10,648 bases of DNA from Candidatus Hydrothermota bacterium (GTDB lineage Bacteria; Hydrothermota; Hydrothermia; UBA1063). Below the pieces are notes generated by a model. That model did not search any database. It was not told the DNA's origin and worked only from the letters and a program-made list of their open reading frames with translations. Numbering within the stretch: position 1 is the stretch's first letter; every line of letters starts with the position of its first letter. Where the stretch lies: the NCBI GenBank assembly GCA_003644895.1, contig QNDO01000040.1, positions 1-10,648 of the forward strand. Reading direction: 5' to 3'. Position numbers and translations under genes: made by a program. Shown piece after piece: positions 1 through 6,974 of the stretch.

Positions 1-494
1 ACAACCACACTTCTGCCTATAAGTGTTACATCTTTTCCAGTAAGGTCAAATCCACTTTCTTCCAAAATTTTGATTACCCCTAAAGGGGTACTTGGAAAAA
101 GACCTTCTTCTTTTTTTACCAATTTACCGAGATTATAGGAGGTAGCTCCGTCTATATCTTTTAAAGGATCCATAACATCAAGCACAACATTCTCTTTTAT
201 GTGGGACGGTAATGGCCTCTGCACAATTAGTCCGTTGATATTCTTGTCCCTATTAAGTTGCTGGATGAGGTCTATAATCACTTTTTCTGTGATATCTAAT
301 CCCAGCAAGAAGGTTTCTGTTTTTACTCCTAATTTAGAGGCTCGCTTTTCAATAGATCGTCTATAAACAGAAGATCCGGGGTCATCGCCTATTTGAATTA
401 TTGCAAGAGTGGGACAATAGACCTCTATCTGGGGCTTAATCTCTTCATAGATTTTCCTAGCAATGGATTTTCCATCTATAATTTTCGCACTCAT
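1..494 (-). CDS. folD: FolD, methylenetetrahydrofolate dehydrogenase (cyclohydrolase activity doubtful), N-terminal part, cut by window edge
   Basis: The first 164 residues are present; the family is usually about 280-300 residues, so the NAD(P)-binding half lies mostly beyond base 1. The cytosolic enzyme oxidises 5,10-methylene-THF to methenyl-THF and usually also hydrolyses that to 10-formyl-THF. Recognisable family motifs are IGDDPGSSVY (residues 35-44), GLIVQRPLP (88-96, with the substrate-contacting Gln92), DPLKDIDG (109-116), PSTPLG (134-139) and the start of the Rossmann motif IGRSVV (159-164). The signature Y-x-x-x-K is altered: Tyr44 is followed by R-R-S-Ile48, so Ile sits where the catalytic Lys should be, although the second conserved Lys (Lys50) is present. 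The PCTP motif reads PSTP. The ATG at 494 has no Shine-Dalgarno sequence and lies 6 nt after a -10 box, so the mRNA is probably leaderless. The family call is secure; cyclohydrolase activity is in doubt. Confidence 0.93.
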   Translation of the reverse strand, partial: MSAKIIDGKSIARKIYEEIKPQIEVYCPTLAIIQIGDDPGSSVYRRSIEKRASKLGVKTETFLLGLDITEKVIIDLIQQLNRDKNINGLIVQRPLPSHIKENVVLDVMDPLKDIDGATSYNLGKLVKKEEGLFPSTPLGVIKILEESGFDLTGKDVTLIGRSVV

Positions 495-500
495 AAAAAT

Positions 501-529
501 ATGATAAAGCAGGCATGAAAAATAGACAA
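501..529 (-). promoter_or_regulatory. Predicted folD promoter, leaderless geometry
   Basis: On the minus strand, TTGTCT (524-529) and TATCAT (501-506) are separated by exactly 17 bp. They match the sigma70 consensus at 4/6 and 5/6. The -10 box ends 6 nt before the folD ATG, so initiation is expected at or next to the A of the start codon, and no Shine-Dalgarno sequence is visible. Identified by eye. Confidence 0.6.
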
Positions 530-548
530 AGAATTTAATATATACAAA

Positions 549-577
549 TTGAAAAAACAACGAAGATAAGTTAAAAT
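549..577 (+). promoter_or_regulatory. Predicted promoter of the V-ATPase subunit D gene, leaderless geometry
   Basis: TTGAAA (549-554) and TAAAAT (572-577) are separated by 17 bp. The -10 box ends 6 nt before the ATG at 584, so the expected transcription start is the start codon itself. No purine-rich Shine-Dalgarno sequence lies between the box and the ATG. This promoter is back to back with the folD promoter, with 19 bp between the two -35 boxes. Confidence 0.65.
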
Positions 578-583
578 TTTTAT

Positions 584-1207
584 ATGAACAGAATTTCCGT
601 CAGTCCAACTCGTATGGAACTCCTGAGGCTCAAAAAGCGTACAGCACTTGCCAAAAGGGGACACAAACTGCTTAAGGATAAGCAGGACGAACTTGTGAGA
701 AGACTCTTTGAATTGCTTAAAGGTGTCCGTGAGCTGAGAGAAAAGGTAGAAAAAGAGATTCAAGAATCAGTAAGGAGATTTGTCTTTGCCCGCTCCTCCA
801 TGGAGCCAGAAGAAGTAGAAGCCGCATTCTTATTGCCTAAGAAAAAAGTTGGATTGGAAACATCCCACAGGAAACTCATGACTATTTCCGTTCCCGTATT
901 TGAAGAAAAGATAGAAGGTGAAATGATATCTTATGGTTTTGCCACTACATCACCTGAACTTGATATTTCCTTGGAAGCACTGGATAAAGCGTTAAAAGAT
1001 CTCATTGAACTTGCTGAAAAAGAAAAAAGTTTAGAGCTTCTCGCCAATGAAATTGAAAAGACAAGACGGAGAGTAAATGCTCTGGAATATGTATTAATTC
1101 CTGAGCTTGAAGAAACTGTAAAATACATATCAATGAAGCTTCAGGAAATTGAAAGGTCTGACATAACAAGGTTAATGAAGATCAAGGATATTGTAAGAGC
1201 TCATTAA
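584..1207 (+). CDS. atpD (V-type, ntpD): V/A-type ATP synthase subunit D (central stalk)
   Basis: A 207-residue protein of normal family length. Subunit D is the central rotor shaft of V/A-type ATPases: its long N- and C-terminal helices form a coiled coil inside the A3B3 head and couple rotation to the membrane ring. The N-terminus shows the family pattern ISVSPTRMELLRLKKR (residues 4-19), followed by GHKLLKDKQDEL (26-37). The C-terminal third is a charged helix with an ALEYVLIPELEETVKYI segment typical of the family. The start is fixed because an in-frame TAA lies inside the -10 box just upstream and residues 4-19 are already family sequence. No other ATPase gene is in the window: folD diverges upstream and purC converges downstream, overlapping the last 36 bp. 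The gene is therefore detached from a usual I-K-E-C-F-A-B-D type cluster and appears to have its own leaderless promoter. The symbol must not be confused with F-type AtpD (beta subunit). Confidence 0.95.
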   Translation: MNRISVSPTRMELLRLKKRTALAKRGHKLLKDKQDELVRRLFELLKGVRELREKVEKEIQESVRRFVFARSSMEPEEVEAAFLLPKKKVGLETSHRKLMTISVPVFEEKIEGEMISYGFATTSPELDISLEALDKALKDLIELAEKEKSLELLANEIEKTRRRVNALEYVLIPELEETVKYISMKLQEIERSDITRLMKIKDIVRAH

Positions 1208-2239
1208 GCTGCTTAACTTTTCAATTACCTCATGGAATGGTGGTACATCAAAGAATTCAATGCCTGTAAGTTCATTACATAGACTTTTATAAATCATAGA
1301 AACCCCATCTTTTAAATCCTGAGGAAGTACAGGTGGCTCTGTCTGGACAAGTTCTCGCCAGTTCTGGATATTTTTCTTTTTCGCTTCCTCTTTCGCATTT
1401 TTTACATCCCTGTACCACTCTGTCTTTCTGTAATATTTTCTCAAAATTTCCTTCGAAAGGTTTATTCCATCATACTGAAACCTGCACTCATCTGGTGTTC
1501 CAAATACATCAACAACCATGATATCTCTTACCTCGTCAAAGGCAAATTCAAATTTACCATCTATATTTTTTATTCCGAGTTCTGAAACCCTATCTGTTAT
1601 CTTCTGATTGAGTCCTTTTATCAAATCTTTAACTTCATTGACTTCTTTGTTACTTAATCCACTCATCTCCTGAAATTCATTCCAAGATATATATCTGTCT
1701 GCTTCCTCAAGCTTTGTACTTACCTCTATTACAGGGGGGTGAAGCTTTTCGTTTACTCTGACCCCTCCTGTAATTTCGTAATCCTCCGGAGTTATCTTCC
1801 CCTCCCTCAGGCGGTTCAGAAAGCTCGACCCCTCCACAATATAATTTCTGTAAATAAACTCGGCTGGGATAAGAAAATTATTCCTGAGCTTCTTAAAAAT
1901 GGAATAGTCGTATTCACCCCTTTCAGGATCAAAAACAGGTTTTATAACCCTTACAAGTTTTACCTCCATAACATTGGTAGGAGAAGTTAGATCATTAAGA
2001 CTTTTTCTTTTGCCGTTCTTATCAATGAGACCGAGATAATGAGTTTTTATTCCTGCTTTTATTGTTTTTTCAAAGAAGTACGCAGATATAAGAGCAAGTG
2101 CTTTGCCTTTATCTTCAATTAGACCTGGCATCTCTCCCCAGTCGAATACAGAGTATCTATCACTGAATATGAATCTACCGATACCGGTTTTATCTTCCTT
2201 TGGTGGTTCAATAATTTTAAGGTCCTTTACACTTCCCAT
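1172..2239 (-). CDS. purC: SAICAR synthase (phosphoribosylaminoimidazole-succinocarboxamide synthase)
   Basis: A 355-residue protein, longer than the roughly 240-residue E. coli-type enzyme. It condenses CAIR with aspartate using ATP in purine synthesis. Family motifs are FSDRYSVFDWGEMP (residues 25-38), KGKALALISAYFFEKT (44-59), the MEVKLVRVIKP strand, IPAEFIYRNYIVEGSS, PPVIEVSTKLEEADRYIS and the C-terminal-domain signature FAFDEVRDIMVVDVFGTPDECR. The usual end of the fold is recognisable at IYKSLCNELTG; about 29 more residues follow, and the last codons lie antisense to the ATPase subunit D gene. An AAAGGA ribosome binding site lies about 8 nt ahead of the ATG. It is the last gene of the minus-strand operon, 45 bp after the FAD subunit gene. 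No other purine gene is in the window, so its presence here is not explained by pathway neighbours. Confidence 0.93.
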   Translation of the reverse strand: MGSVKDLKIIEPPKEDKTGIGRFIFSDRYSVFDWGEMPGLIEDKGKALALISAYFFEKTIKAGIKTHYLGLIDKNGKRKSLNDLTSPTNVMEVKLVRVIKPVFDPERGEYDYSIFKKLRNNFLIPAEFIYRNYIVEGSSFLNRLREGKITPEDYEITGGVRVNEKLHPPVIEVSTKLEEADRYISWNEFQEMSGLSNKEVNEVKDLIKGLNQKITDRVSELGIKNIDGKFEFAFDEVRDIMVVDVFGTPDECRFQYDGINLSKEILRKYYRKTEWYRDVKNAKEEAKKKNIQNWRELVQTEPPVLPQDLKDGVSMIYKSLCNELTGIEFFDVPPFHEVIEKLSSLMSSYNILDLH

Positions 2240-2284
2240 TTTATTTTCCTTTGGTAGTAATTTTATTTGCTGTAGCTCAGATTC

Positions 2285-3436
2285 TCAAATTTTACCCTTC
2301 ACCCTGATCCATGGAAATGACTTTGTCACCCACTCTACCTTCACCTGCTCCCTTATTATCCTCAACCATTCGGGTATATCCACCTCCACATTTATAGCCA
2401 CAATGCCCTTTATGACTCCATTTTTTATAATTGCTTTTGCAAAACTTTCCCCCTTTTTCCAGAGAAGAACATCGTGGGGCACGCTTTTCATGTCGCCTGC
2501 AACAAATATACTAATGTCCAAGGTTTTCAAAAAATTATATGGGAAGAATCCTGTATAGGGTGCTTTTATACCCGCCATATTCAGGGCAGCATACCAACCT
2601 GAGAGTGAAGCAACAGGCCATATTGGAATAGACCTGTATTTTCCGGATACAATATCATATACTTCCACAACGTCTCCCGCTGCGTAAACATCTTCAAATT
2701 CTGTTTCCATAAACTTATTAATCTTTAAAACTTCTCCCCTCTTCACAAACTGGAGAGCGGGAATTACCCCCTTTCCTGCAATCAAAAGCTTACAGGGTAA
2801 TTTTTCCCCCTTGTCGGTAAATATGAAACCTGCCTTCACCGCTTTAATCTCTCTGTCAAATCTGAACTTTATTCCTCTTTCCATCAAAAGATTTTTAAGA
2901 AAATCCCCGCTCTCTTCATCAAGCATTCTGGAAAGAGGATAGTCAGAGCTTACTATCACCTCCGGATTGACGCCCCGTTTGATGAGTGCATCTACAATTT
3001 CCAGAGAAACAAATCCTCCACCAAACACTATTATGTCTTCACCTTTTTGAACTGATTCCTCTATTCTTCTTACATCCTCAATGTTCCGGACTGTAACCAC
3101 AGAATTATACTTTTCCTCAAAGGGATAATTTGGTTCAGAGCCTGTTGCAATTAAGAGCTTATCATATCTTAATTTACCGTTAGGTGTATAAACGAACTTC
3201 CGTTCAAAATCAATAGAAATAACCTTTTCTCCGCCCCTAAATTTCACACCTTTGGGAACAGATAAAAGGGCATTCTTAAATTCAATTTCCCTCTTTAAAA
3301 TATTGGGGAGCACCATTCTGGAGTAAGGGTACTTATCCCCAGAAACCATTACAACTTCATCACCGGGTCTTAATTCTTTTAATTTTTGTGCACATGTGAG
3401 AGAGGCGATTCCCCCGCCTAGAAGAACAAAACGCAT
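2285..3436 (-). CDS. aorC: FAD/NAD(P)H-dependent oxidoreductase, probable electron-transfer subunit of the aldehyde oxidoreductase (AorC-like)
   Basis: A 383-residue cytosolic flavoprotein of the pyridine nucleotide-disulfide oxidoreductase superfamily. The N-terminal FAD Rossmann motif is GGGIAS (residues 7-12; third Gly replaced by Ser), followed by IATGSEP (96-102), a second Rossmann motif for NAD(P)H, VFGGGFVSLE (137-146), and the FAD-binding YAAGD (251-255). The region around PYSRMVLP (37-44) has no redox Cys, so it resembles NirB/rubredoxin-reductase-type members rather than Cys-containing NADH oxidases. Its ATG follows the stop codon of the AOR gene directly, indicating translational coupling. 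In Aromatoleum aromaticum AorABC, a four-cluster ferredoxin subunit, a tungsten subunit and an FAD subunit form one NAD-linked complex encoded in this same order, so I infer the same role here. It could instead be a separate NADH:ferredoxin-type reductase; the superfamily assignment is firm, the AorC role is inferred from context. Confidence 0.82.
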   Translation of the reverse strand: MRFVLLGGGIASLTCAQKLKELRPGDEVVMVSGDKYPYSRMVLPNILKREIEFKNALLSVPKGVKFRGGEKVISIDFERKFVYTPNGKLRYDKLLIATGSEPNYPFEEKYNSVVTVRNIEDVRRIEESVQKGEDIIVFGGGFVSLEIVDALIKRGVNPEVIVSSDYPLSRMLDEESGDFLKNLLMERGIKFRFDREIKAVKAGFIFTDKGEKLPCKLLIAGKGVIPALQFVKRGEVLKINKFMETEFEDVYAAGDVVEVYDIVSGKYRSIPIWPVASLSGWYAALNMAGIKAPYTGFFPYNFLKTLDISIFVAGDMKSVPHDVLLWKKGESFAKAIIKNGVIKGIVAINVEVDIPEWLRIIREQVKVEWVTKSFPWIRVKGKI

Positions 3437-5242
3437 CTAAATAATCCCAAGTTCTTTTAATTTCTTCTCTCTAGGAACCCCGTTTTCATCCCATCCTCTC
3501 AACCTGTAATACTCAAAAAGTAATTTCTCAAATTCTCTTTTATCATAAATTTCACCCTTTGAAGGTCCCGTTTTTATAGCTTCTTTAAATAACCTCTCAG
3601 GAAGAGTATCATGTTCTCTTGTAAATCCCGCCCTCACATTGAAAAGTCTTTCAACATTCCAGATTCTTTCCCCACATTTAAGAAGTTTCTCTGGACTCAA
3701 GTCTATATCCCAGGTTACTTCAAGCATTTCCGAGAAATCATCAACACCATAAATAGTTCTGGCAAATGAGCATATTCCAAGGGAATCCACAACGGCCTGC
3801 TTATCCTGTAACTCCTTTACAATCAGGGCCTTATCGTCATATTTTAACCGGTATTCCGGATCATCTGTATTGTAAACTTCCTCGGTGACAGTAAACGCTC
3901 TTACGTGACAGCCTCCACGGTTTGAGGTGGCATAAGCAAGTCCCATTCCCTTTACCCCCCTCGGGTCATAGGCAGGTAATTCCTGTTTTTTAACACTCAT
4001 GGAAAACTTTGGATGCCCAAAATGTTTTGTTAATTCGTAGGAACCTTCAGCAATTAGATCTCCAATGCCCTCCCTCTTTGCAGCAAGATGGATGAGATTT
4101 ATCATTGCCTCAGCATCTCCAAACTTCACAGGAAATGGAAGGTTATCTTCTCCTATAATCCCGCTTTCAAAGAGGTCCATGAGTGCAGCAATGGTGGAGC
4201 CCAGGGATATACCATCAAACCCATATTCATTGGCGAGGAAATGTGCATATGTAACAGCATGAAGATCACTTATCCCCGTTTGTCCACCAAAGGCCCACAA
4301 TGTCTCATACTCGGGTCCACCCCCCACATACTCTTCTCCCTTCCAGTATACTTTGGAGATTCTGTTACAGGCAATAGGACATCCCGCACAGGACCCATTT
4401 CTCACGAGAATTTCCTTATTGACATTCTCACCATCTATTAGAAGATACTCATCAAAAAATCCATCCCTGTGATTATGTGTGGGAAAGGCACCGATTGAAT
4501 TTATGGCCCTCACAGTTCTGGTGGTCCCATAAGTTCTGAACATAGTGACCCCACCACTCTTCTTAACCCTCTCATAAATTTTTGTGAGGTAATCCTTCAA
4601 TCTCTGGCTGGATATTACACTTACCCCTCGAGTTCCCCTTACAGCAATGGCCTTAAGATTTTTACTACCCATAACCGCACCAACACCGGTCCTTCCTGCT
4701 GCCCTATGTGCATCAATAATTATCGCAGCGATTCTGGAAAGTTTCTCACCCGCAGGCCCAATTTCTACTGTCTTAGCTTCGGGGTGTGTCTCGTCTTTTA
4801 ACAGGGCATCAACCTCACTTGTTGTTTTACCCCAGAGATGAGACGCATCTCTGATTTCTACTGTCTCATCATTTATCCATATATACACTGGATTATCAGC
4901 TTTGCCTTCAATTACTATCAGGGTATAACCTGCATGTTGCAGTTCAAAGGGGAAATACCCTCCTACATTTGAGGATGCAATAAGACCGTTTAAAGCTCCT
5001 TTGGTAACAACCATCATTCTACTGGTTGCGGGTAACGGAGTTCCGGCAAAAGGCCCCAGCGCAAAGATGAGTTTATTTTCAGGGGATAAGGGATCAACTG
5101 CAGGGTTCATTTCGTCAAGAAGTAGCTTTGATGCATATCCCCTCCCCCACAGGTAGTTAAAGAAAATATCCGCTTTGAGTTTCTCTCTGATTATATTTTT
5201 ATCGGTGAGGTTTATTCTTAACAGCTCTCCCCTGTACTTCAT
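3437..5242 (-). CDS. aorB: Tungsten-dependent aldehyde:ferredoxin oxidoreductase, catalytic subunit
   Basis: A 601-residue protein of normal AOR length. It interconverts aldehydes and carboxylic acids at a tungsten-bis-pyranopterin site in the cytosol. The [4Fe-4S] ligands are visible as C-x2-C-x3-C at Cys285, Cys288 and Cys292, plus Cys491, matching the spacing of the Pyrococcus furiosus enzyme (288, 291, 295, 494). The pterin-binding motif DPRGVKGMGLAYATSNRG is intact and is followed by GCH with His446, which aligns with the active-site His448 of P. furiosus. The GPEYETLWAFG motif carries the conserved Glu. The N-terminal domain has the expected ATSRMMVVTKG, SSNVGGYFP and HRAAGRTGVGAVMGSKNLKA segments. 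The ATG lies 2 nt after the stop of the ferredoxin subunit gene, with an AAGGGGAG ribosome binding site inside that gene's end. The physiological aldehyde cannot be read from the sequence. No cofactor-synthesis genes (moaD, moeA, tungstate transport) are in the window. Confidence 0.96.
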   Translation of the reverse strand: MKYRGELLRINLTDKNIIREKLKADIFFNYLWGRGYASKLLLDEMNPAVDPLSPENKLIFALGPFAGTPLPATSRMMVVTKGALNGLIASSNVGGYFPFELQHAGYTLIVIEGKADNPVYIWINDETVEIRDASHLWGKTTSEVDALLKDETHPEAKTVEIGPAGEKLSRIAAIIIDAHRAAGRTGVGAVMGSKNLKAIAVRGTRGVSVISSQRLKDYLTKIYERVKKSGGVTMFRTYGTTRTVRAINSIGAFPTHNHRDGFFDEYLLIDGENVNKEILVRNGSCAGCPIACNRISKVYWKGEEYVGGGPEYETLWAFGGQTGISDLHAVTYAHFLANEYGFDGISLGSTIAALMDLFESGIIGEDNLPFPVKFGDAEAMINLIHLAAKREGIGDLIAEGSYELTKHFGHPKFSMSVKKQELPAYDPRGVKGMGLAYATSNRGGCHVRAFTVTEEVYNTDDPEYRLKYDDKALIVKELQDKQAVVDSLGICSFARTIYGVDDFSEMLEVTWDIDLSPEKLLKCGERIWNVERLFNVRAGFTREHDTLPERLFKEAIKTGPSKGEIYDKREFEKLLFEYYRLRGWDENGVPREKKLKELGII

Positions 5243-5244
5243 GG

Positions 5245-5709
5245 CTATTCTCCCCTTAAATACTTTGTAGCAGTTTCTCTCTGTTTAAAGTACACTGCGT
5301 CCTCAACCTCCACATACAGAAGTGCTCCCTGTGGGCAGTATTTCACACACTCTGGATCACCTCCACAATGATCACATTTTATCATTGCATCACTGGTTAA
5401 GTTGGGCTTTATACTCCCCCATGGGCATGCCATCATACACTGTTTACACATGATACATAGAGCCTTGTTATACTCCACAACACCTGTCTCTGGGTTCCTG
5501 TACAAAGACCCGGTGGGACAAACCTTCACACAGTAAGCATCCCGGCACTGTGTACATACAAGAGGAACAAATTCCAGATTTTTATCAAAATAATAAATTT
5601 TTATTGCCGAATTTAAAGGATTGAAAGAACCGGCTTTTACAAAACTGCAAGCAAGTTCACATAATTTACAACCTGTGCATTCCTCAGTATTAATAGTAAG
5701 AACCTTCAT
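5245..5709 (-). CDS. aorA: Four-cluster ferredoxin-like electron-transfer subunit (AorA-like)
   Basis: A 154-residue iron-sulfur protein of the DMSO reductase/HycB-like polyferredoxin family. Sixteen Cys form four [4Fe-4S] motifs: Cys11-14-17-21, Cys52-55-60-64, Cys85-88-91-95 and Cys112-115-121-125, three of them followed by Pro. No signal peptide or membrane segment is seen, so it should be cytosolic. Such subunits carry electrons between a metal active site and a flavin or other acceptor. Being immediately upstream of the AOR gene (2 nt gap) and two genes ahead of the FAD subunit, it matches AorA of the Aromatoleum AorABC complex in size, cluster count and gene order. The AAGGGGG sequence about 6 nt before the ATG supports this start. 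Alone the family would be non-specific; the context makes the AOR role likely. Confidence 0.9.
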   Translation of the reverse strand: MKVLTINTEECTGCKLCELACSFVKAGSFNPLNSAIKIYYFDKNLEFVPLVCTQCRDAYCVKVCPTGSLYRNPETGVVEYNKALCIMCKQCMMACPWGSIKPNLTSDAMIKCDHCGGDPECVKYCPQGALLYVEVEDAVYFKQRETATKYLRGE

Positions 5710-5722
5710 AGTGCCCCCTTGT

Positions 5723-6973
5723 TTAGAACAAGGTCAATTCTCCACCTTCTTTCTTCTTGTTTTTCTGATTCTTAAGGGATTCTATATCGATCTTCACTTC
5801 TCCAAAGACCCCATCAAAGCCTGGCTTTATTTTAACCTTCTCCTTTCTCATAGCCTCAACGGCCAGGCCCATATCTTCTATTCCAGAATATTTGATGATG
5901 TCATCAATGGGTGCTTCAAGAAGAATATAGAATTCAGGGCCGATGGAATTAATCAATATTTTTCTCATCTGCTCTACTTTCTTACTGGAAACGCCTATCT
6001 TCAATACCTCTGCGATAATTTCTTTGAGAGGAACAAGACGTTTATAAGGAATTGCTTTTTCATGCCTGAATCCATAAGGTCTATCAGCAAGGTCATAAAC
6101 CCTGTGAAGGACTCCTATGGTCAAAGGATTTCCGCAAACAGGGCATATATTTCTTTCTTCTATGGCCTTTTCCGGATGCATGGATACATTGCAATTCCTG
6201 TGTCCGTCGTAATGATATTTTCCTTCTTCTGGGAAAAACTCGATGGTATACAGAAATTTTTTCCTATCTTTAGATTCTAGAACCTTCTTGAGTTGATAAT
6301 AATCAAGCTTTTCTGCAAAAACATTGGCTTCTCTTCCAAGATTTCCGGTTGAATGTGCATCTGAATTAGATACCAGTATATAATCATCAAGTTCACTAAC
6401 CATCCAGTTCATTGGTGGATCCGAAGAAAGGCCTGTCTCAAGTGCGGTAATATATTTTTTATATTCACCACAGCATTCCTCTATTGAATCAAACCCTGAA
6501 TTAGAACCAAAAAGGGAAAACCACGGAGTCCATATATGAGCAGGGATGATCATAATGTCCGGATTTATATCTATAATAATCTTTATGGTATCCCTTAAGC
6601 TCAATCCAAATATAGGTCTTCCATCGGCGGTTAGGGAACCATAGTGAGAAAGTTTATTCTGTAGCTTTCTCACCGTGTCAAAATCAGGAAACAGCAAAAC
6701 AGTGTGAATCTTCCTCAATTTTCCACCCTGTGTATAGATATTGGAAATCTCCGTTTGTAAGATGTAATTGACACCATTAAAGCTGAAAATACCAGGCGCC
6801 TCGGGTCTCAATTTTAATTCAAGCTCGTCCAACCATAAAGGATGAAGGCAGTCCCCAGTACCAAGAAGGTTTATACCTTTCTCTTTTGCTGCTGCTGAAA
6901 GCGATTCGATAGTAATATTCTTGGATGTTGCTCTTGAGTATCTTGAATGAATATGTAAATCTGCAATATACAT
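5723..6973 (-). CDS. Endonuclease Q-like PHP-domain protein
   Basis: A 416-residue protein matching my recollection of the family that includes Pyrococcus endonuclease Q (about 424 residues), which nicks DNA 5' of deaminated bases such as uracil and hypoxanthine. The PHP metal centre looks complete: D5-L-H7-I-H9, GTGDCLHP (38-45, Asp41/His44), Glu75, His90, PAHIWTPWFSLFG (144-156, His146) and NSDAHS (203-208, Asp205/His207). A Zn-finger-like stretch follows: Cys261, then CPVCG with Cys277/Cys280 and LTIGVLHRVYDLADRPYG, which distinguishes this family from histidinol phosphatases and polymerase PHP domains. The C-terminal region contains a helix-hairpin-helix-like segment (ILINSIGPEFYILLEAPIDDI) and a Lys-rich linker, and the protein ends in GELTLF, resembling a bacterial sliding-clamp-binding peptide. 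The ATG is one base after the methyltransferase TGA and has no clear ribosome binding site, so translation is probably coupled. The endonuclease activity is inferred from the family. Confidence 0.87.
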   Translation of the reverse strand: MYIADLHIHSRYSRATSKNITIESLSAAAKEKGINLLGTGDCLHPLWLDELELKLRPEAPGIFSFNGVNYILQTEISNIYTQGGKLRKIHTVLLFPDFDTVRKLQNKLSHYGSLTADGRPIFGLSLRDTIKIIIDINPDIMIIPAHIWTPWFSLFGSNSGFDSIEECCGEYKKYITALETGLSSDPPMNWMVSELDDYILVSNSDAHSTGNLGREANVFAEKLDYYQLKKVLESKDRKKFLYTIEFFPEEGKYHYDGHRNCNVSMHPEKAIEERNICPVCGNPLTIGVLHRVYDLADRPYGFRHEKAIPYKRLVPLKEIIAEVLKIGVSSKKVEQMRKILINSIGPEFYILLEAPIDDIIKYSGIEDMGLAVEAMRKEKVKIKPGFDGVFGEVKIDIESLKNQKNKKKEGGELTLF

Positions 6974-6974
6974 A

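Noticed and set aside
2269..2280. GCTGTAGCTCAG, like the 5' end of a tRNA (acceptor end and D-arm)
   Set aside because: No D-loop, anticodon arm or T-arm follows; the next bases are the end of the flavoprotein gene. A chance match in the 45-bp gap.
5621..6280. Long open frame on the plus strand antisense to aorA and the EndoQ gene
   Set aside because: It crosses two well-supported genes, has no family motifs or ribosome binding site, and has the composition of an antisense shadow.
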